Shown here piece after piece: positions 22,146-33,820 of a stretch of DNA of 64,000 nucleotides. This DNA is from Absidia repens. Its lineage: Eukaryota > Mucoromycota > Mucoromycetes > Mucorales > Cunninghamellaceae. Position 1 is the first letter of the stretch, and each line of letters starts with the position of its first letter. Location of the stretch: the NCBI GenBank assembly GCA_002105175.1, contig MCGE01000006.1, positions 496,001 through 560,000 of the forward strand. The letters run 5' to 3'. The translations under genes and the position numbers were made by a program. The notes below the pieces were generated by a model that was not told the DNA's origin, did not search any database, and saw only the letters and a program-made list of their open reading frames with translations.

Positions 22146-23555
22146 CTACATATCCCTCCAAATGAGTTTGATTCTTGCCAAGTGGTGATTTTTGAACCAT
22201 TTTGTGATATCAGAAGACATACGGGTTGGTCCAGAAGAAAGGCACAATGTATTCAGTTCCATCAAGTCACTTTGCCAATTAATTGCTGTGGTGAGTGCAT
22301 CCAGTTTCAACCAAGAGTGATATCCCATATCCCAGAATTTCAATTTCCGTAATCCCTGCGATAAAATCTTCAATATTTCCAGTCCTTGGCATTTATCAAA
22401 ACAGCACGCAGAGTATAACCAGTTGAGATGAGGAAGGGTTGAGACCACGAGATGTGCAAATGCTATCCAACAGAGATGAGTGGGTGATGATGACGCTGGG
22501 CGCATGAATGATATATTGAGAGATACTAAAGTACGACCAAGGAAAGGGCTTGATAATGAATACGTGGGGCAGGCAGCGATGGTTGAAGGTTCTTTTCGTA
22601 AAAAAATGGTCGCTATATGAGATAGATATTTCCATTTTCCAATTTCCTCTTGAGAATCCAAGTCAAGCACAACAGCAGGTGGAGGGTCATAATCATCAGT
22701 GGTGTTGTTTTCCAGAGTGGTGGTTGTATGATCATGATCCCATAGTAAATCTTCCCAATCATCCACAGGTTCGACTACCATCGAAGCGCAAGAAGATGCT
22801 ACCTTGTCGAGTTTCCAAAAAGCGCGGATCAATCTTTCCAAAGAGACATTGCTGGCTTCCAACCATAGTTCTTCGTATTCAGTCTTTTCAAACATCCCCA
22901 TCGTAGCACCTGTCACCAGCCGTTGACTATTGTAATTGTCACCATCATCATAGTCATCACCATCAAAGAAGCACCATTCAAAAAGTATCCGTTGTTTGAC
23001 ATGACTGGGCATTTTCTTGATTTGATCGATCCACCGTGAGGAGTCATTTACAGCGGTAGCAATAGTAAAATGATGAGCCAATTGCCTACAGCAGGTTCGT
23101 ACCAAGCTAGGAATAGTTGATGCTGTCCGTTCAAGCTTTTTATCCTGTTTTCGATAGTTCTGGCATGATAAATTGGTAAGTGGTGTTTCTGGGCGAAGGA
23201 CTGGACGCCTTGTTGACCATGAAGGTGGAGGAGGAGGCCCTGCGGCAGGTCTCGGTAACTGCTGGATTGGCAAGGGAGGTTGTGGATACGACTGCTGCTC
23301 ATCGATAGAAAAATTCAAAGCCGGCCAAGGATACACATGACCAATAGTTTGCTGTTGTTGTTCACCAGAAGAAGGTCCACCACGATCTTTTCGTTCCCGG
23401 TTCGCCACTGATCGTGCCTGTTCTATGCGTAGTTTAGCTAGTTTTTCGGATACTGATATAGTCGTTGGTGTTTTTGGTGAAGAAGAATTAGGTACTGACT
23501 GGTTGGTTGATATATAATGGCGAAGTTTGGTTTCTATATCCTTTTTGTGTTTCAT
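22146..23555 (-). CDS. Hypothetical protein with leucine-rich C-terminal region
   Basis: A single-exon frame of 469 residues that I do not recognise. Residues 1-60 are charged (EKLAKLRIEQARSVANRERK, likely helical). Residues 65-135 are Pro/Gln-rich and presumably disordered. Residues ~140-250 are compact and Trp/Cys-containing (SLVRTCCRQLAHHF). The last ~130 residues have regularly spaced leucines (LVVSTLPHLNWLYSACCFD, LEILKILSQGLRKLKFWDMG, LMELNTLCLS), as in LRR or F-box-associated proteins. There is no clear F-box. The long open frame with biased composition supports a real gene. It is divergent from the RPS18 gene, starting 172 bp away. Confidence 0.75.
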   Translation of the reverse strand: MKHKKDIETKLRHYISTNQSVPNSSSPKTPTTISVSEKLAKLRIEQARSVANRERKDRGGPSSGEQQQQTIGHVYPWPALNFSIDEQQSYPQPPLPIQQLPRPAAGPPPPPSWSTRRPVLRPETPLTNLSCQNYRKQDKKLERTASTIPSLVRTCCRQLAHHFTIATAVNDSSRWIDQIKKMPSHVKQRILFEWCFFDGDDYDDGDNYNSQRLVTGATMGMFEKTEYEELWLEASNVSLERLIRAFWKLDKVASSCASMVVEPVDDWEDLLWDHDHTTTTLENNTTDDYDPPPAVVLDLDSQEEIGKWKYLSHIATIFLRKEPSTIAACPTYSLSSPFLGRTLVSLNISFMRPASSSPTHLCWIAFAHLVVSTLPHLNWLYSACCFDKCQGLEILKILSQGLRKLKFWDMGYHSWLKLDALTTAINWQSDLMELNTLCLSSGPTRMSSDITKWFKNHHLARIKLIWRDM

Positions 23556-23727
23556 AACAGTGGCTGTATAAAATACGGTGTGGTAATATGTAAAAAGACA
23601 GAAACTGCGGTGTCCACGCTTTTCCCCTCACTTTTAAGCGGGATTTCAATTTCCGATGGGCAAAACCTGAAAATCATTCTTGAATTTTGATGGAATCTTT
23701 CTCTTTTAGCCGATATACAGCTGCATC
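23556..23727. promoter_or_regulatory. Shared divergent promoter region (hypothetical gene / RPS18)
   Basis: Only 172 bp separate the minus-strand start at 23555 from the RPS18 ATG at 23728, so both transcripts must start within it. A pyrimidine-rich patch (TCTTTCTCTTTT, 23695-23706) precedes the RPS18 start and could be its initiator. No specific factor site is claimed. Confidence 0.55.
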
Positions 23728-24432
23728 ATGGTAAAATATCCAAAAGAATGATGATCTATTGGAAAGATAAATGGATGATTGGAAACGAGGATGAGAATGG
23801 ATGGATGAATGGATGAATGGATAAATGGATGAATGGATGGATACTAGATATATGTGGTTGGATGGCGGGTTTGGTGTGCTCCTGGGTGTGTGCGAATGGA
23901 AGAATTGAATGTGAATGTGAATGTGAATGACTTACTGATCAACTTCTTTTTGGTATTACTATATTTTTAGTCTCTCGTTGTACCTGAACGAAACCAATTC
24001 CAACATATCATTCGTCTCCTGAATACCAACGTCGACGGCAAGGACAAGATCGTCATTGCCTTGACTTCCGTTAAAGGTGTCGGTCGCCGTTTCGCTAACG
24101 TTGCCTGCAAGAAGGCTGATGTTGACTTGAACAAGCGTGCTGGTGAATTGACCAACGAAGAATTGGAACGTATTGTCACCATTTTGCAAAACCCTGCTCA
24201 ATACAAGATCCCCAACTGGTTCCTCAACAGACAAAAGGATATCATCGATGGCAAATACTCCCAAGTTATCTCTAACGTGTTGGATACCAAGATGCGTGAA
24301 GATTTGGAACGTATGAAGAAGATCCGTGTCCATCGTGGTCTCCGTCACTACTGGGGTCTCCGTGTCCGTGGTCAACACACCAAGACTACTGGCCGTCGTG
24401 GTAGAACCGTCGGTGTCTCCAAGAAGAAATAA
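23728..24432 (+). CDS. RPS18: 40S ribosomal protein S18 (uS13)
   Basis: A structural protein of the small ribosomal subunit head that contacts tRNA and forms bridges to the large subunit. The first coding exon is just the ATG (23728-23730), directly followed by a 240-nt intron. The second exon (23971-24432) begins [18 protein letters not shown] and contains the family blocks [34 protein letters not shown] and [16 protein letters not shown], ending TVGVSKKK. The mature chain is about 154 residues, the usual length. Codon use is strongly biased (AAG, GGT, TTG), as in highly expressed genes. The intron holds GGATGAAT-type tandem repeats (about 23780-23842). Confidence 0.97.
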
Positions 24433-25420
24433 GCTTGTAAGTATTGCCCCTCTTCTCATCCTTATGAAACTGCTTAGCCTTATGATGATTATACAAAAAC
24501 ATACTCTTATCTACATTATCTGATCATTGTTGAAGAGAAAATTTGTTTCTGAAGGCTGCTGTTCTTGTTTTTTGTGATTCTTCATATGTTGAATTTGACT
24601 AACATTTCTTTTTCTTTTTGATAGTTTGATCGGATGCGACTCTTTTTAGGATTACTGTTATGAATTAGTTGTTTTTTATCAAAATGAAATAAAATATATA
24701 TTATCATTTGGCTGTAGATTTATATTACAAAATACCATGCTATGAATGAAGAGGGATTAAGGAGAGGGGGGGGGAGATATTGCATGAATGGGGAGTTCCT
24801 TATTATTGCAACCACGTTATGGGGTTATCTGGCTTCGAAATTGGGTTCGTGGTTTGGTTACAGTTTGGGTATTTGGATGCAGGATCTCATTCTGGGTGTG
24901 AATAGGAAGTTCCAAAACTGAAGCAAAATTTATTTTATCTTTAAAAATAAAAAATTCTATGTTCTCTATTAATACGAACTATATTGTTGGGTCAAAGCTT
25001 TAGTTCTAGGCATTTTGGTTTTATGAAGAATTTTCAAAAGTAGGTGCAATTGATCGGCTTGTATATCTGTAAGGAATAATTATATTGATACCAAGGAAAA
25101 AAGGTATTAATATACATAGTATACACTTTGTCAAAGAGTAGTTTCAACAAAATCAGGTTAATGGAAATGGTTCAAATTGAATTTTATTAGCGGAAACAGA
25201 TGTCCGATCTTTATACTGCTTCATTGTCCCCCAGTTGTGCCAATGAAACAATTCAAACCCAGGCCTCAAACTCTCACACATATAGTATACCTCTGCATCT
25301 TTTCCCTATATCGTCCCTTAATAACGTTACCCTAGTATGTGTTGTCATGATATATATATCAGTACATATGCATCTGAAATCTTTTGTTTTTCATCTAAAT
25401 GAAAAAGGTTATCTAGAAAA
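24433..25420. other. RPS18 3' UTR with probable intron, then intergenic
   Basis: Four bases after the stop a GTAAGT donor (24437) is followed by a pyrimidine-rich stretch ending TTTTTGATAG (about 24625), which looks like a 3' UTR intron. Poly(A) signals (AATAAA at about 24688) follow. From 24720 to 25420 nothing gene-like is seen; a G9 run occurs near 24765. Confidence 0.5.
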
Positions 25421-25424
25421 TGTC

Positions 25425-26460
25425 AGAGCTGCAGTTCAACGAGAGCCCACAGAAAATGTTTCAAATCCCGCACACATTTATTTTCTCTCCTGCCTTTTTT
25501 TATTTTTTGGCTCTCTTTCTTTCTGATTACTTTTTCCCCAATATTTTCTCTTCACCATTCAGCTTCTATGGGGTTATTTTGGACCTAGAATTGCATTAGG
25601 ACTAGTTTAGAAGGGGTTTCAGCTCAGGGATTACAAGATGCATGGGGAACCCCTTTCATTTTGGATTCATAATTTTGGAGCCACCATTAGTTAGCTTTAG
25701 TTAGCTTATTGAAGTCTTCATTGTCATAGTTTAGTTTTAGTTTTAGTTTGTCCATAGCTCGTATCTACATCTGAATAAAATATGTCTCTCTTTTCTTGTT
25801 CCATTGAAATATGTTTTATTAGTCTTTCTCATGCTTTGTGCTGTAGATCCGGTTTTTACTACTATCAACCCCTTGAAGTGTTGACCGTTGCCGTGCTTCA
25901 ATATCAGTCATCGCCTTTCATTTTTCTCGCGCAGTATACAGTAGATTAGTTCCCATCCTATTGTCACTCCTTTAGGTTAGTCTTCACCATTACTTAACTT
26001 TCACCTTAGTCTCCCTCGTATTTCCTCCAATAGAACCATCCCATTCAATCCCTTTTACATTGAGTCCTTCGCCTTTAGTTTTAGTATATGTCACTGCATC
26101 AATAAAACATTCCTTTTTTATTAACCGTACTCTGACCCGCCGGGTAGTAAGCGATGTCGCTATTGTAGTTATTTTGAGTGTCCTATCAAACACTTGTTCT
26201 CTAATTTACCCAGAATGGTTATTTTTTCCTTGCATACCGCAGGACCACTTTTACAGTCTTAGATCACTTGCTATTAAATAAAGACATGCTCCTGCTCGCC
26301 CACTTTTATGAACGGATCTATTCCGTATTGCGCATGTAGCGGCCGCTGCTATAGTGCATATGACAATGCTTTTTAAATTAGCTATGACTAACTATTCCAC
26401 TTCCCAAGGCGCAGCAGTTAGTTGCGAGTTCTAGGTTACTTTATATGAAACGTGGCTGTA
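25425..26460 (-). repeat. Dispersed repeat family copy 3 (long form)
   Basis: The core is reversed here: GGGGAACCCCTTTCATTTTGG at 25644-25664. Read on + it starts with the tRNA T-arm-like block TTTCAAATCCCGCACAC (25459-25475), then a T-rich stretch, TAGTTTAGAAGGGGTTTCAG, the core, and a TGAATAAAATATGTC block (about 25771). Homology to the 35 kb and 48 kb copies goes on past 26.2 kb (for example CTCTGACCC plus a TAGYATGT-like block, and GTAGCGGCCGCTG matching GTAGCCGCCGCTG near 35.56 kb). This makes it a >1 kb unit. Strand is set so that all copies with the forward core are +. Confidence 0.65.
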
Positions 26461-27063
26461 TTCCACTCTACCATTCATATTAAGCAACATTGTTCATGCC
26501 ACCAACGTGACTTACACTAGATTGAGACTCCCTGCATCTAATCAGCTCGTTATATAAATATACTCATAATGAGTAGATATACATGCGACATGATTGAATT
26601 GTGCAAAAATTTCCAGTAACGACGTTATTTCATTCATTTGACATAAAATAACTCCTCTTCCCCCCCCCTCCACAAATATCCAAGACAAAAATTCAGCAAA
26701 TAAAAAACCGTCGTACATTTATTTTATTTTATTATATTTGGCAGGGATAATACTAAAAAATAGAATAATAATACTATAATAAATAAAAAACGAGTATATG
26801 TCTAAAACCACTAATAAATGCTAAACTACAATGACATGACTCCACAAGACTGCTGGTGTCTCCCATCGTTCATCGCATTTTCCATCAATTCCACACGATA
26901 ACGATAAATTATGCATAATCGCCACTGTCGTCATCCTATGAATGATGTTGTTGTTGATGATGGAACCACCGAAGATCCAAGAGGATTGAAAACAGCTGAT
27001 GTAGCGTAGTATGATTGAGAGATAAAAGATAACTTGGCTAAACTATTGATGAGGATATTATGA
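26461..27063. other. Intergenic region
   Basis: No gene is seen. A/T-rich DNA with a C9 run near 26660 and reverse-strand AATAAA-type signals that may end the minus-strand membrane-protein transcript. Confidence 0.4.
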
Positions 27064-28468
27064 CTAATAATCGTTGAATACCTGCAAATGGCCCGCTAAT
27101 ATATACGCTAAACTAAGGATCACCCCAGCTCCTGCCAAACAATACATCAAGGGAACTGCAAAAATATAATGTGATGGAAACCGCTGAATCCAACCATATC
27201 CTACGAGTCCCAATCCCAAACAATATAAGACGGCCAGATATTCGGCAACAGGTATGAATAGGATGCGATAATAACGATGGTCGTTCATTCCAAATCCAAC
27301 TACCACCAAAATAATAAATAGAAGATACAACAACATGGTTTGCCAAGAAGTAAAAGATTGCCACCGTCGAAGTAATGCAGTGTCGTATACTTGATTGGTG
27401 ATGAATACCATTAAAAACCCGTAAAAGAATATCTGCCAACCGGTCCCAGGTTGAAAGTAGGCTGTGATGGACCCATGTATCAATACCCATAACTCCAAGA
27501 AGAGCGTCCAATACTTATTCTTATGGCTTGTATGCAAGAAATTGGTGGATTGCCAGAGTAATAGACATTGATAAATAAAGCCATGATAATGAGCAAGAGT
27601 TCCTTCCTACAAATACAGCAAGTAAGATAAATAACTACTACCTTTTAATTTATTTTGTATAAGATCTTACCGCTGGATGATAATGAAAATTGAAGACAGT
27701 TCCAAAACTGAGCATGTACGCGTGATACTTTTTGATGAATTGCCAAACAACGTTGTAAGCAATGGAGTCTATCGGTTTTTTAGGAAACCCGAAGGCAATA
27801 CCACGTCTAAAAATTGTGCCAAAAAAAAAAAAAAAAAAAAAGAAAATAAAAAAAGGAAAGGAAGATGTCATTAATCTTCCGCTTTAGTATCGCATAATTG
27901 TTCTGTGCTCCATATTCTCTTACCTGGGTATAGCCAAAATCAATGCCATCACTAAAATCATAATCACCGTTCCTTGAGTGAGAGCCTCTGACACGTCAAT
28001 AGCAAGACCATCATAGAATAAGTGTGACTGAATCAGTTTGTAAATAGCCATCGCTACATTGAGATAAACCATAGCCCAGTTCCACCAACGGTAAGTAGAA
28101 GAGTATTGCAACGCAGAAGGTTCTGTACCTCTTGCAGAGCGACGCTGTTGTAAAACGCGAGTGATGATATACCATTGACCGAGTTGATGAAAAATATAAC
28201 CAAACCATGCAGATAGTCGAGCCCATTGTGCAGGTTTAGCAGATCTCCAGGCATATGCAAATGGTGTAATAGTTGATCCATCGTTCATTCGTCGTGAGCC
28301 TCGAATAGTGAATCGTCCAAAGCCCATGTCACCACGCCATGGTCGACTTGTCATCAAAGCTTGCTTCCATGAAGGTAATGGATAAACCGCCAAAAACAGG
28401 ATAAGAGTTGCAAAACTAAAAGAAGTGACAATATAAAGAATAAAGGGGGACCATGATCTTGATGCCAT
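27064..28468 (-). CDS. Polytopic membrane protein of unknown function
   Basis: Three exons (28468-27924, 27806-27671, 27606-27064) join in frame to 407 residues. Hydrophobic stretches occur throughout: an N-terminal segment (FATLILFLAVYPL), one ending MILVMALILAIP, and several in the last 150 residues (IFFYGFLMVF, TMLLYLLFIILVVVGFG, YLAVLYCLGLGLVGYG, YCLAGAGVILSLAYIL). A His-rich stretch, NFHYHPAEGTLAHYHGF, spans the exon 2/3 junction between membrane segments and is a possible metal or haem ligand set. I do not recognise the family. An in-frame upstream ATG at 28513 exists, but the chosen start gives a better N-terminus. It is divergent from transaldolase. Confidence 0.82.
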
Positions 28469-29160
28469 TAAAAAAAAAAATAACTTGGGAAAAGAAAAAA
28501 GAAATATAACCAATAGGGAAAATAAAAAATGAGAAGTTCAAATTCCGAAAAGGTCATGGTTACACCTATCCGAAGTTCATTGGAAATCAGGAACAAAACA
28601 ATCGATATTGTTCACTTTGCAAAACTCGGGTATAACAAATCCGCCGAGAAAATCCTAATCGTAAGGCTTCGGTTTTGTTGAAACAGGGGCAGTCAGGATA
28701 GGCATGACAAATAGCTAGGCAGACGCTTTTCAATCGGCGATACGTCTCACACTCGGGTAAAAAGAAAGAAAAAAAAAAAGCAGTAATCAGTTAAAGCAAC
28801 CTACCGCGAATTATAAAATATCGATAAAAGTGGTACATCTCGCGTAAAAAAAAAAAAAAAAGGTGGTGCATGAGACCATAAAAAACCAACAACTTTAAGC
28901 ATACTGATGAATTTTACGTCATATCTATTGGGCAAGGAAGCACAGTTACCAGCTAGTGCCATCGATAGCAACAAATCTGTGATCGGGGTTTTATGACCCG
29001 TTCAGCCAATCAAAAGAAGATTTGTAACGAATGATGTAAAAAGGTCGGGAAAATCAATCCCTTGAAATATATAAATTGTTGGGTCCTTTTTCATTCCTTT
29101 TTCTCCCTTTGTTTTTCTTTTTTTGCTATTCATACACTATTCTATTATTAAATAACCATC
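28469..29160. promoter_or_regulatory. Divergent intergenic promoter region (membrane protein / TAL1)
   Basis: 692 bp without a gene. The TAL1-proximal end has a TATA-like ATATATAAAT at about 29067-29076, followed by a long pyrimidine-rich leader (TTTTTCATTCCTTTTTCTCCC), typical of strongly expressed fungal genes. A/T runs occur at 28467-28480 and 28846-28861. Confidence 0.55.
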
Positions 29161-30274
29161 ATGTCTGTTCTCGACCAAATCAAACAATTCACTACTATTG
29201 TAGCTGATTCTGGAGACTTTGAAAGTGAGTATACGTAAATAATAAAAAAGACAATAAATAAATAAAAAAAAAATAAGGCACAGAGGAAAAGGAAAACGCG
29301 GTAAACGTAAACTGGCAAAGAACGTTGTCAGACGATATCTCATACTTCATTTTTTTTTTCTTTTTTTGTTTCTAGCCATTGCTCAATACAAACCTCAAGA
29401 TGCTACCACCAACCCTTCTTTGATTTTGGCTGCCTCTCAAAAACCCCAATACGCTGCTTTGATTGATGAAGCCATTCAATACGCCAAGGCCAAGGGTGGA
29501 TCTGCTGAAGCTCAATTGGATGCTGCCAACGACAAGTTGTTAGTGAACTTTGGTAAGGAAATTCTCAAGATTGTCCCTGGTCGTGTGTCCACTGAGGTCG
29601 ATGCTCGTTTGTCTTTCAACAAGGACGCTACCATCCAAAAGGCCTTGTCTTTGATTGCCTTGTATGAAGCCGAAGGTATTAAAAAGGAACGTGTGTTGAT
29701 CAAGATTGCCTCTACCTGGGAAGGTATTCAAGCTGCCTCTGTGTTGGAAAAGGAACATGGCATTCACTGTAACTTGACCTTGTTGTTTGGTTTCCCTCAA
29801 GCCGTTGCCTGTGCCGAAGCTGGTGTTACTTTGATCTCTCCCTTTGTGGGCCGTATTTTGGATTGGTACAAGAAGGCCACTGGTGAAACTTACACCGCTG
29901 AAACTGACCCTGGTGTCGTCTCCGTGTCCAAGATCTACAACTACTACAAGCAATATGGTTACAAGACCATTGTGATGGGTGCTTCTTTCCGTAACACTGG
30001 TGAAATTGAACAATTGGCTGGTTGTGACTATTTGACTATCTCCCCTGCTCTCTTGGCTGAATTGCAAAAAGATACCAAGACCCTCGATCGTAAGCTTTCT
30101 CCCGAAAACGTCACTCCTTTGGACAAGGTCTCTTACTTCCAGGACGAAAAGGCCTTCCGTTGGGAAATGAATGAAGATGCTATGGCCACTGAAAAGTTGT
30201 CTGAAGGTATTCGCAACTTTGCCAAGGACGGTCTCAAGTTGGAAGCTGTGTTGAAGGACAAGCTTGCTTTGTAG
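29161..30274 (+). CDS. TAL1: Transaldolase (non-oxidative pentose phosphate pathway)
   Basis: Transfers a dihydroxyacetone unit between sedoheptulose-7-P and glyceraldehyde-3-P in the cytosol. Two exons (29161-29224 and 29376-30274) give 320 residues, close to the usual ~320-335. Signatures: DATTNPSLI near the N-terminus; [11 protein letters not shown]; the Schiff-base lysine in [52 protein letters not shown]; and [10 protein letters not shown]. Codon use is highly biased (TTG, AAG, GGT), as in RPS18, pointing to strong expression. It is preceded by a TATA-like box and a pyrimidine-rich leader. Confidence 0.97.
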
Positions 30275-30544
30275 ATAAGTGTATAGTTTGTAGTTTGTAG
30301 TTATTTTTTACTTTTAGTCACTGGTTTAACTAGTTGACACTGCCGCCCTCTCATTATTTTTTATTTTATATATCTTCCAATCTCCATTTTAACATCAATT
30401 AGTTACCAAATTCACAAAACAAAAATAAAACAGTATAGTTTGTAAGAATCATTTATTGGGTTAATTTTCTAGTTTTGGTGGGAAGGGGGTTGAACATGTG
30501 TGTGTCTATGTGATATACCTTTCTGGTGTACTGTTGGATATGTC

Positions 30545-30585
<41 letters not shown>

Positions 30586-30989
30586 TAGATAGTTTGGCCA
30601 ACAACAATTGATCAAGATAAACACGGGGATGATCATGATGTTATGCCTTCTTCGTCCAATATCAAATGCCATTTCAATCTGGACCTTTTTAAATGCCACA
30701 AACCATATACCACACCCCTATTATGATTTTGTTTTACCGCTTCGCCTTTTTTTTTTTATCTTCCCCTATTCCCTTTTGCCCTTTACCCGTTTTTATTTTT
30801 ATTTTTATGCAGACAACACATCAATAAAAATAGCGATTTATTAAATCAAGTAGCAAATTGCAAAAAGATATTTTATACATGATGTTTTATTTTTTTTTTT
30901 GTAATAAACAGACAGACAATAGAAACAAAACAAATAACCAAATAAAATACACTAAAAATCTAGTTCTACTTCGGAATATGACCTAAATA
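30275..30989. other. TAL1 3' UTR and flank
   Basis: T-rich 3' UTR, AATAAA near 30424, then a run of about 40 T (30545-30584). It lies between convergent TAL1 and the minus-strand regulator. The short frames here are not credible. Confidence 0.5.
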
Positions 30990-33527
30990 TTATTGATCTT
31001 GCTCCAAAAACGCTGTCAAGCCATAAGGATGCAATGTTTGTGTCATCATAGTGTACCAATCAATAAAATCAGATTCATTCAAGCCCGCAGGTTGGTGACA
31101 TCCAAATTGATTTCCGCCATTTTCAAGACCAGCGATTCCACATTCCATGCTTGATACTGCTGTGTTCACCATGAAGGTATCTGCAGGAGGAATGGTGTTG
31201 CTGATGCCTGAGGAAGGATGGTTCAAAGATGTTGCTAATGTCACTGGTATTGATTGCAGTTGATCATGATGATAGGAGTGAGTGAATCGATGTTGCTCCT
31301 GCATCACATTAGGCGGATGTAAATAAAGTAGCCCTTGCGAAGTCGGCTCTAAGCTGCTGTGAATATAGTCGATATCCTCATTGCTGTGTGGCTGTAGTTG
31401 TGGAGCCGTTTTTGACGCTAGCGGATGGCGCTTCAAAAATACTTTCAATCGGTGTCGTAAATTTTTGGTAGCCGTAGAAGGAGGTTGGTGAGTGTCTTGT
31501 AGATGAGATATTGCTAAGAGTTTACTCATAGCATCATGTATCTGTTTCGAAGAATCCATTTGATAGCTAAGCATGAGAAGGCGAGCGCTCGTTTCAAAGG
31601 CTGAGGTCATGATATCGTGAGGCAGTAGGGATATATCATGGCTGTTGTTGCTGCCAAACGTAAGAATTTGTTCAATATCATCGACCATGGCTAGTATGTC
31701 ACTACGTACTTGATGTAACCGAATTGCAATGTCAGGGTTGGTTGGGTCCATCGAGGCTTTCGAGTAAGCACCTCTTCCTTTGGTTGCGGTTGGATTCAAT
31801 TCCTCTTGATATTTTCGTGATCCACTTGTCAATGACGGTTGAAGGAATCGGAAATGAATTCGATAAAGTCGATAGGTAGTTTCAATGGTATAACGCTGTA
31901 TTGCTGTCCATTTGTGTTGTTGTTGCTGTATAAATGCGTTAAAATCATCGAGCACCTTGTATATGCGTGTTTCCACATCGCTAATAGCACGTAATTGGGA
32001 AAGAGTTTGTGAACCATCAAAATTTGGGACGTAGGTCTTGAATCCATAAATGTTGAGGTAAGGTTTGGGTAAACACGCATGTAAAAATCCACTGTAATGT
32101 GTCACCACCGCGCCAGAGTAAAAGGATTCAATCATATAAGAATATCGGCTGGTATTATTGATGTTGTTGTGGAGCATATCAGATTGATAAGAGCAAGATT
32201 CGTAGATGTTCATCGGTGGAAAAAGGTGATCGCGGCATACAAGTGAATCATCTACAGAGGCACCAACTGTGAAAATAAATAAATGTAAGATATCCGGTCG
32301 CTATGTAAAATACTGAGGAACGGGGGGGGATCACTTACTTTCAATAACACCACCCGTAGACACCCTATAGACCGCCCAAAATGTCATATTAACCAGTTCA
32401 GCTTCAATAGGATCTGATGCCTTGAATGTCTTATCCCATAAACCAAGCTGTGCACCCACCAAGTAGCTTGTTGCCAGTAAGCTCATCCCCAGTTTAGAAT
32501 AGCCCCAAAAAATTTCAAAAAATGCAAGCATTGCTATATAAATAAAATAAAATATAAATACGTAGCATTAGTATCTTTAACGTGATGTTTATTTTTTCTT
32601 TCTGTACCTATTGCTCGGTAGTCGCTGACAGAAGGACAGGTAGGTAGATTTTTCAACAATGAATGTGCATGAGTCAAAAAGGGATTTCTATTGATTTCAG
32701 TATCAGATTCCCATAAAGACATTGGTCGGCCTTGTAAAATTTGTGAGAAGCATAGAGTCGTACCATAGATGACAGAAAAAAGTAGCGGGTTTGCTGTGTC
32801 GGACCAATATTCCATCGTAAGTTCAGTTTTGTTGACAAGAATGGAATGAGGATGGACAAGGAAGAAGTCATGGATCAAATGAATTGCTTGTTCAGGTGGA
32901 AGTGATTGTAGAGGATCTGACGAGGTCTGCCGATCAAAATAATTGTGGTGTATATAGGACCTGACTGGTGCAGAAGTTGAATAAAGAAATGATTGCCAGG
33001 CTGAACAATGAAGTTCAGATGTTGAAGTTGGTGAAGTTGGAGTTGATGATGTTGGATTTGATGATGTTGACGAATATAGTACAGGTGACGCCGCAGGAAG
33101 ATCGACAACAGCTTCATTTCTTTTACATTTTCGCCTTCGATGACCAATGCGCCTACTGGTCCCATTGTTCAAAGCACTTCCACAGCCATCCATCATCTGG
33201 AACATGTATACTGCAAGCGGAGGCACAGAGTTGGTTTCCATTTGTAATCGGCTATTTCGTTTGATCATCAGGTTCACCTTCATGGATATCCACCACGTAA
33301 AGATAAGTTGTAGATCGTTGAATTTGATACGAGGCTTTTCAAGTAAATGGTTATGCGTAGAGTTGAATCGGTTCCGAAGGGCTAGTCCACGTTGTAAGTA
33401 AAATCGGTAGATCGCTTGGAAGTATGTGTAAAGATGACGATGTTCCTGAGTAGCCTTTTTTGATAATATCCACCATTCCTTGTTGACAGTAAAACTGGTA
33501 TTCACCGCATCTACTTTGATACTATCA

Positions 33528-33587
<60 letters not shown>

Positions 33588-33820
33588 TTCAGAACACCAT
33601 ATTCAAAGATGAACTCTCTTATGGCCAGTTTCCGTGCATCGTTGTTTTTGGTTTTTCCATAAAAGACGGCGTTCTTCGGAGGACGACCCAGGGTGCCCTG
33701 ACATGGATAGACACAGCTAATGTTGTTGGTTTTGAGGCAATGAGTACATGCAGGAGTTTTTTTATCGCATTTGACTTTTTTCGTTCGGCAAGATAAGCAG
33801 CTTATACGATGTTTCTGCAT
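30990..33820 (-). CDS. Zn2Cys6 (Gal4-type) transcription factor
   Basis: Three exons (33820-32608, 32533-32339, 32266-30990) join exactly in frame to 894 residues. The N-terminus carries the binuclear cluster CLSCRTKKVKCDKK...CTHCLKTNNISC (C-X2-C-X6-C-X6-C-X2-C-X7-C), which binds CGG-type DNA sites as a dimer. An (Asn-Ser)n stretch from a hexanucleotide repeat follows (about 33529-33584). The middle part (HLIHDFFLVHPHSILVNK, TTLCFSQILQGRP, AFFEIFWGYSKLGMSLLATSYL) resembles the fungal-specific transcription factor domain. The C-terminal ~400 residues are His/Ser/Gln-containing and poorly conserved. An in-frame ATG at 33907 would add 29 residues; the ATG next to the cluster is preferred. The target pathway is unknown. 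Confidence 0.88.

Noticed and set aside
23959..24459. 166-codon minus-strand frame opposite RPS18
   Set aside because: Complement of a highly biased ribosomal-protein exon; classic shadow frame.
29540..30067. 175-codon minus-strand frame opposite TAL1
   Set aside because: Shadow of transaldolase with no recognisable motif.
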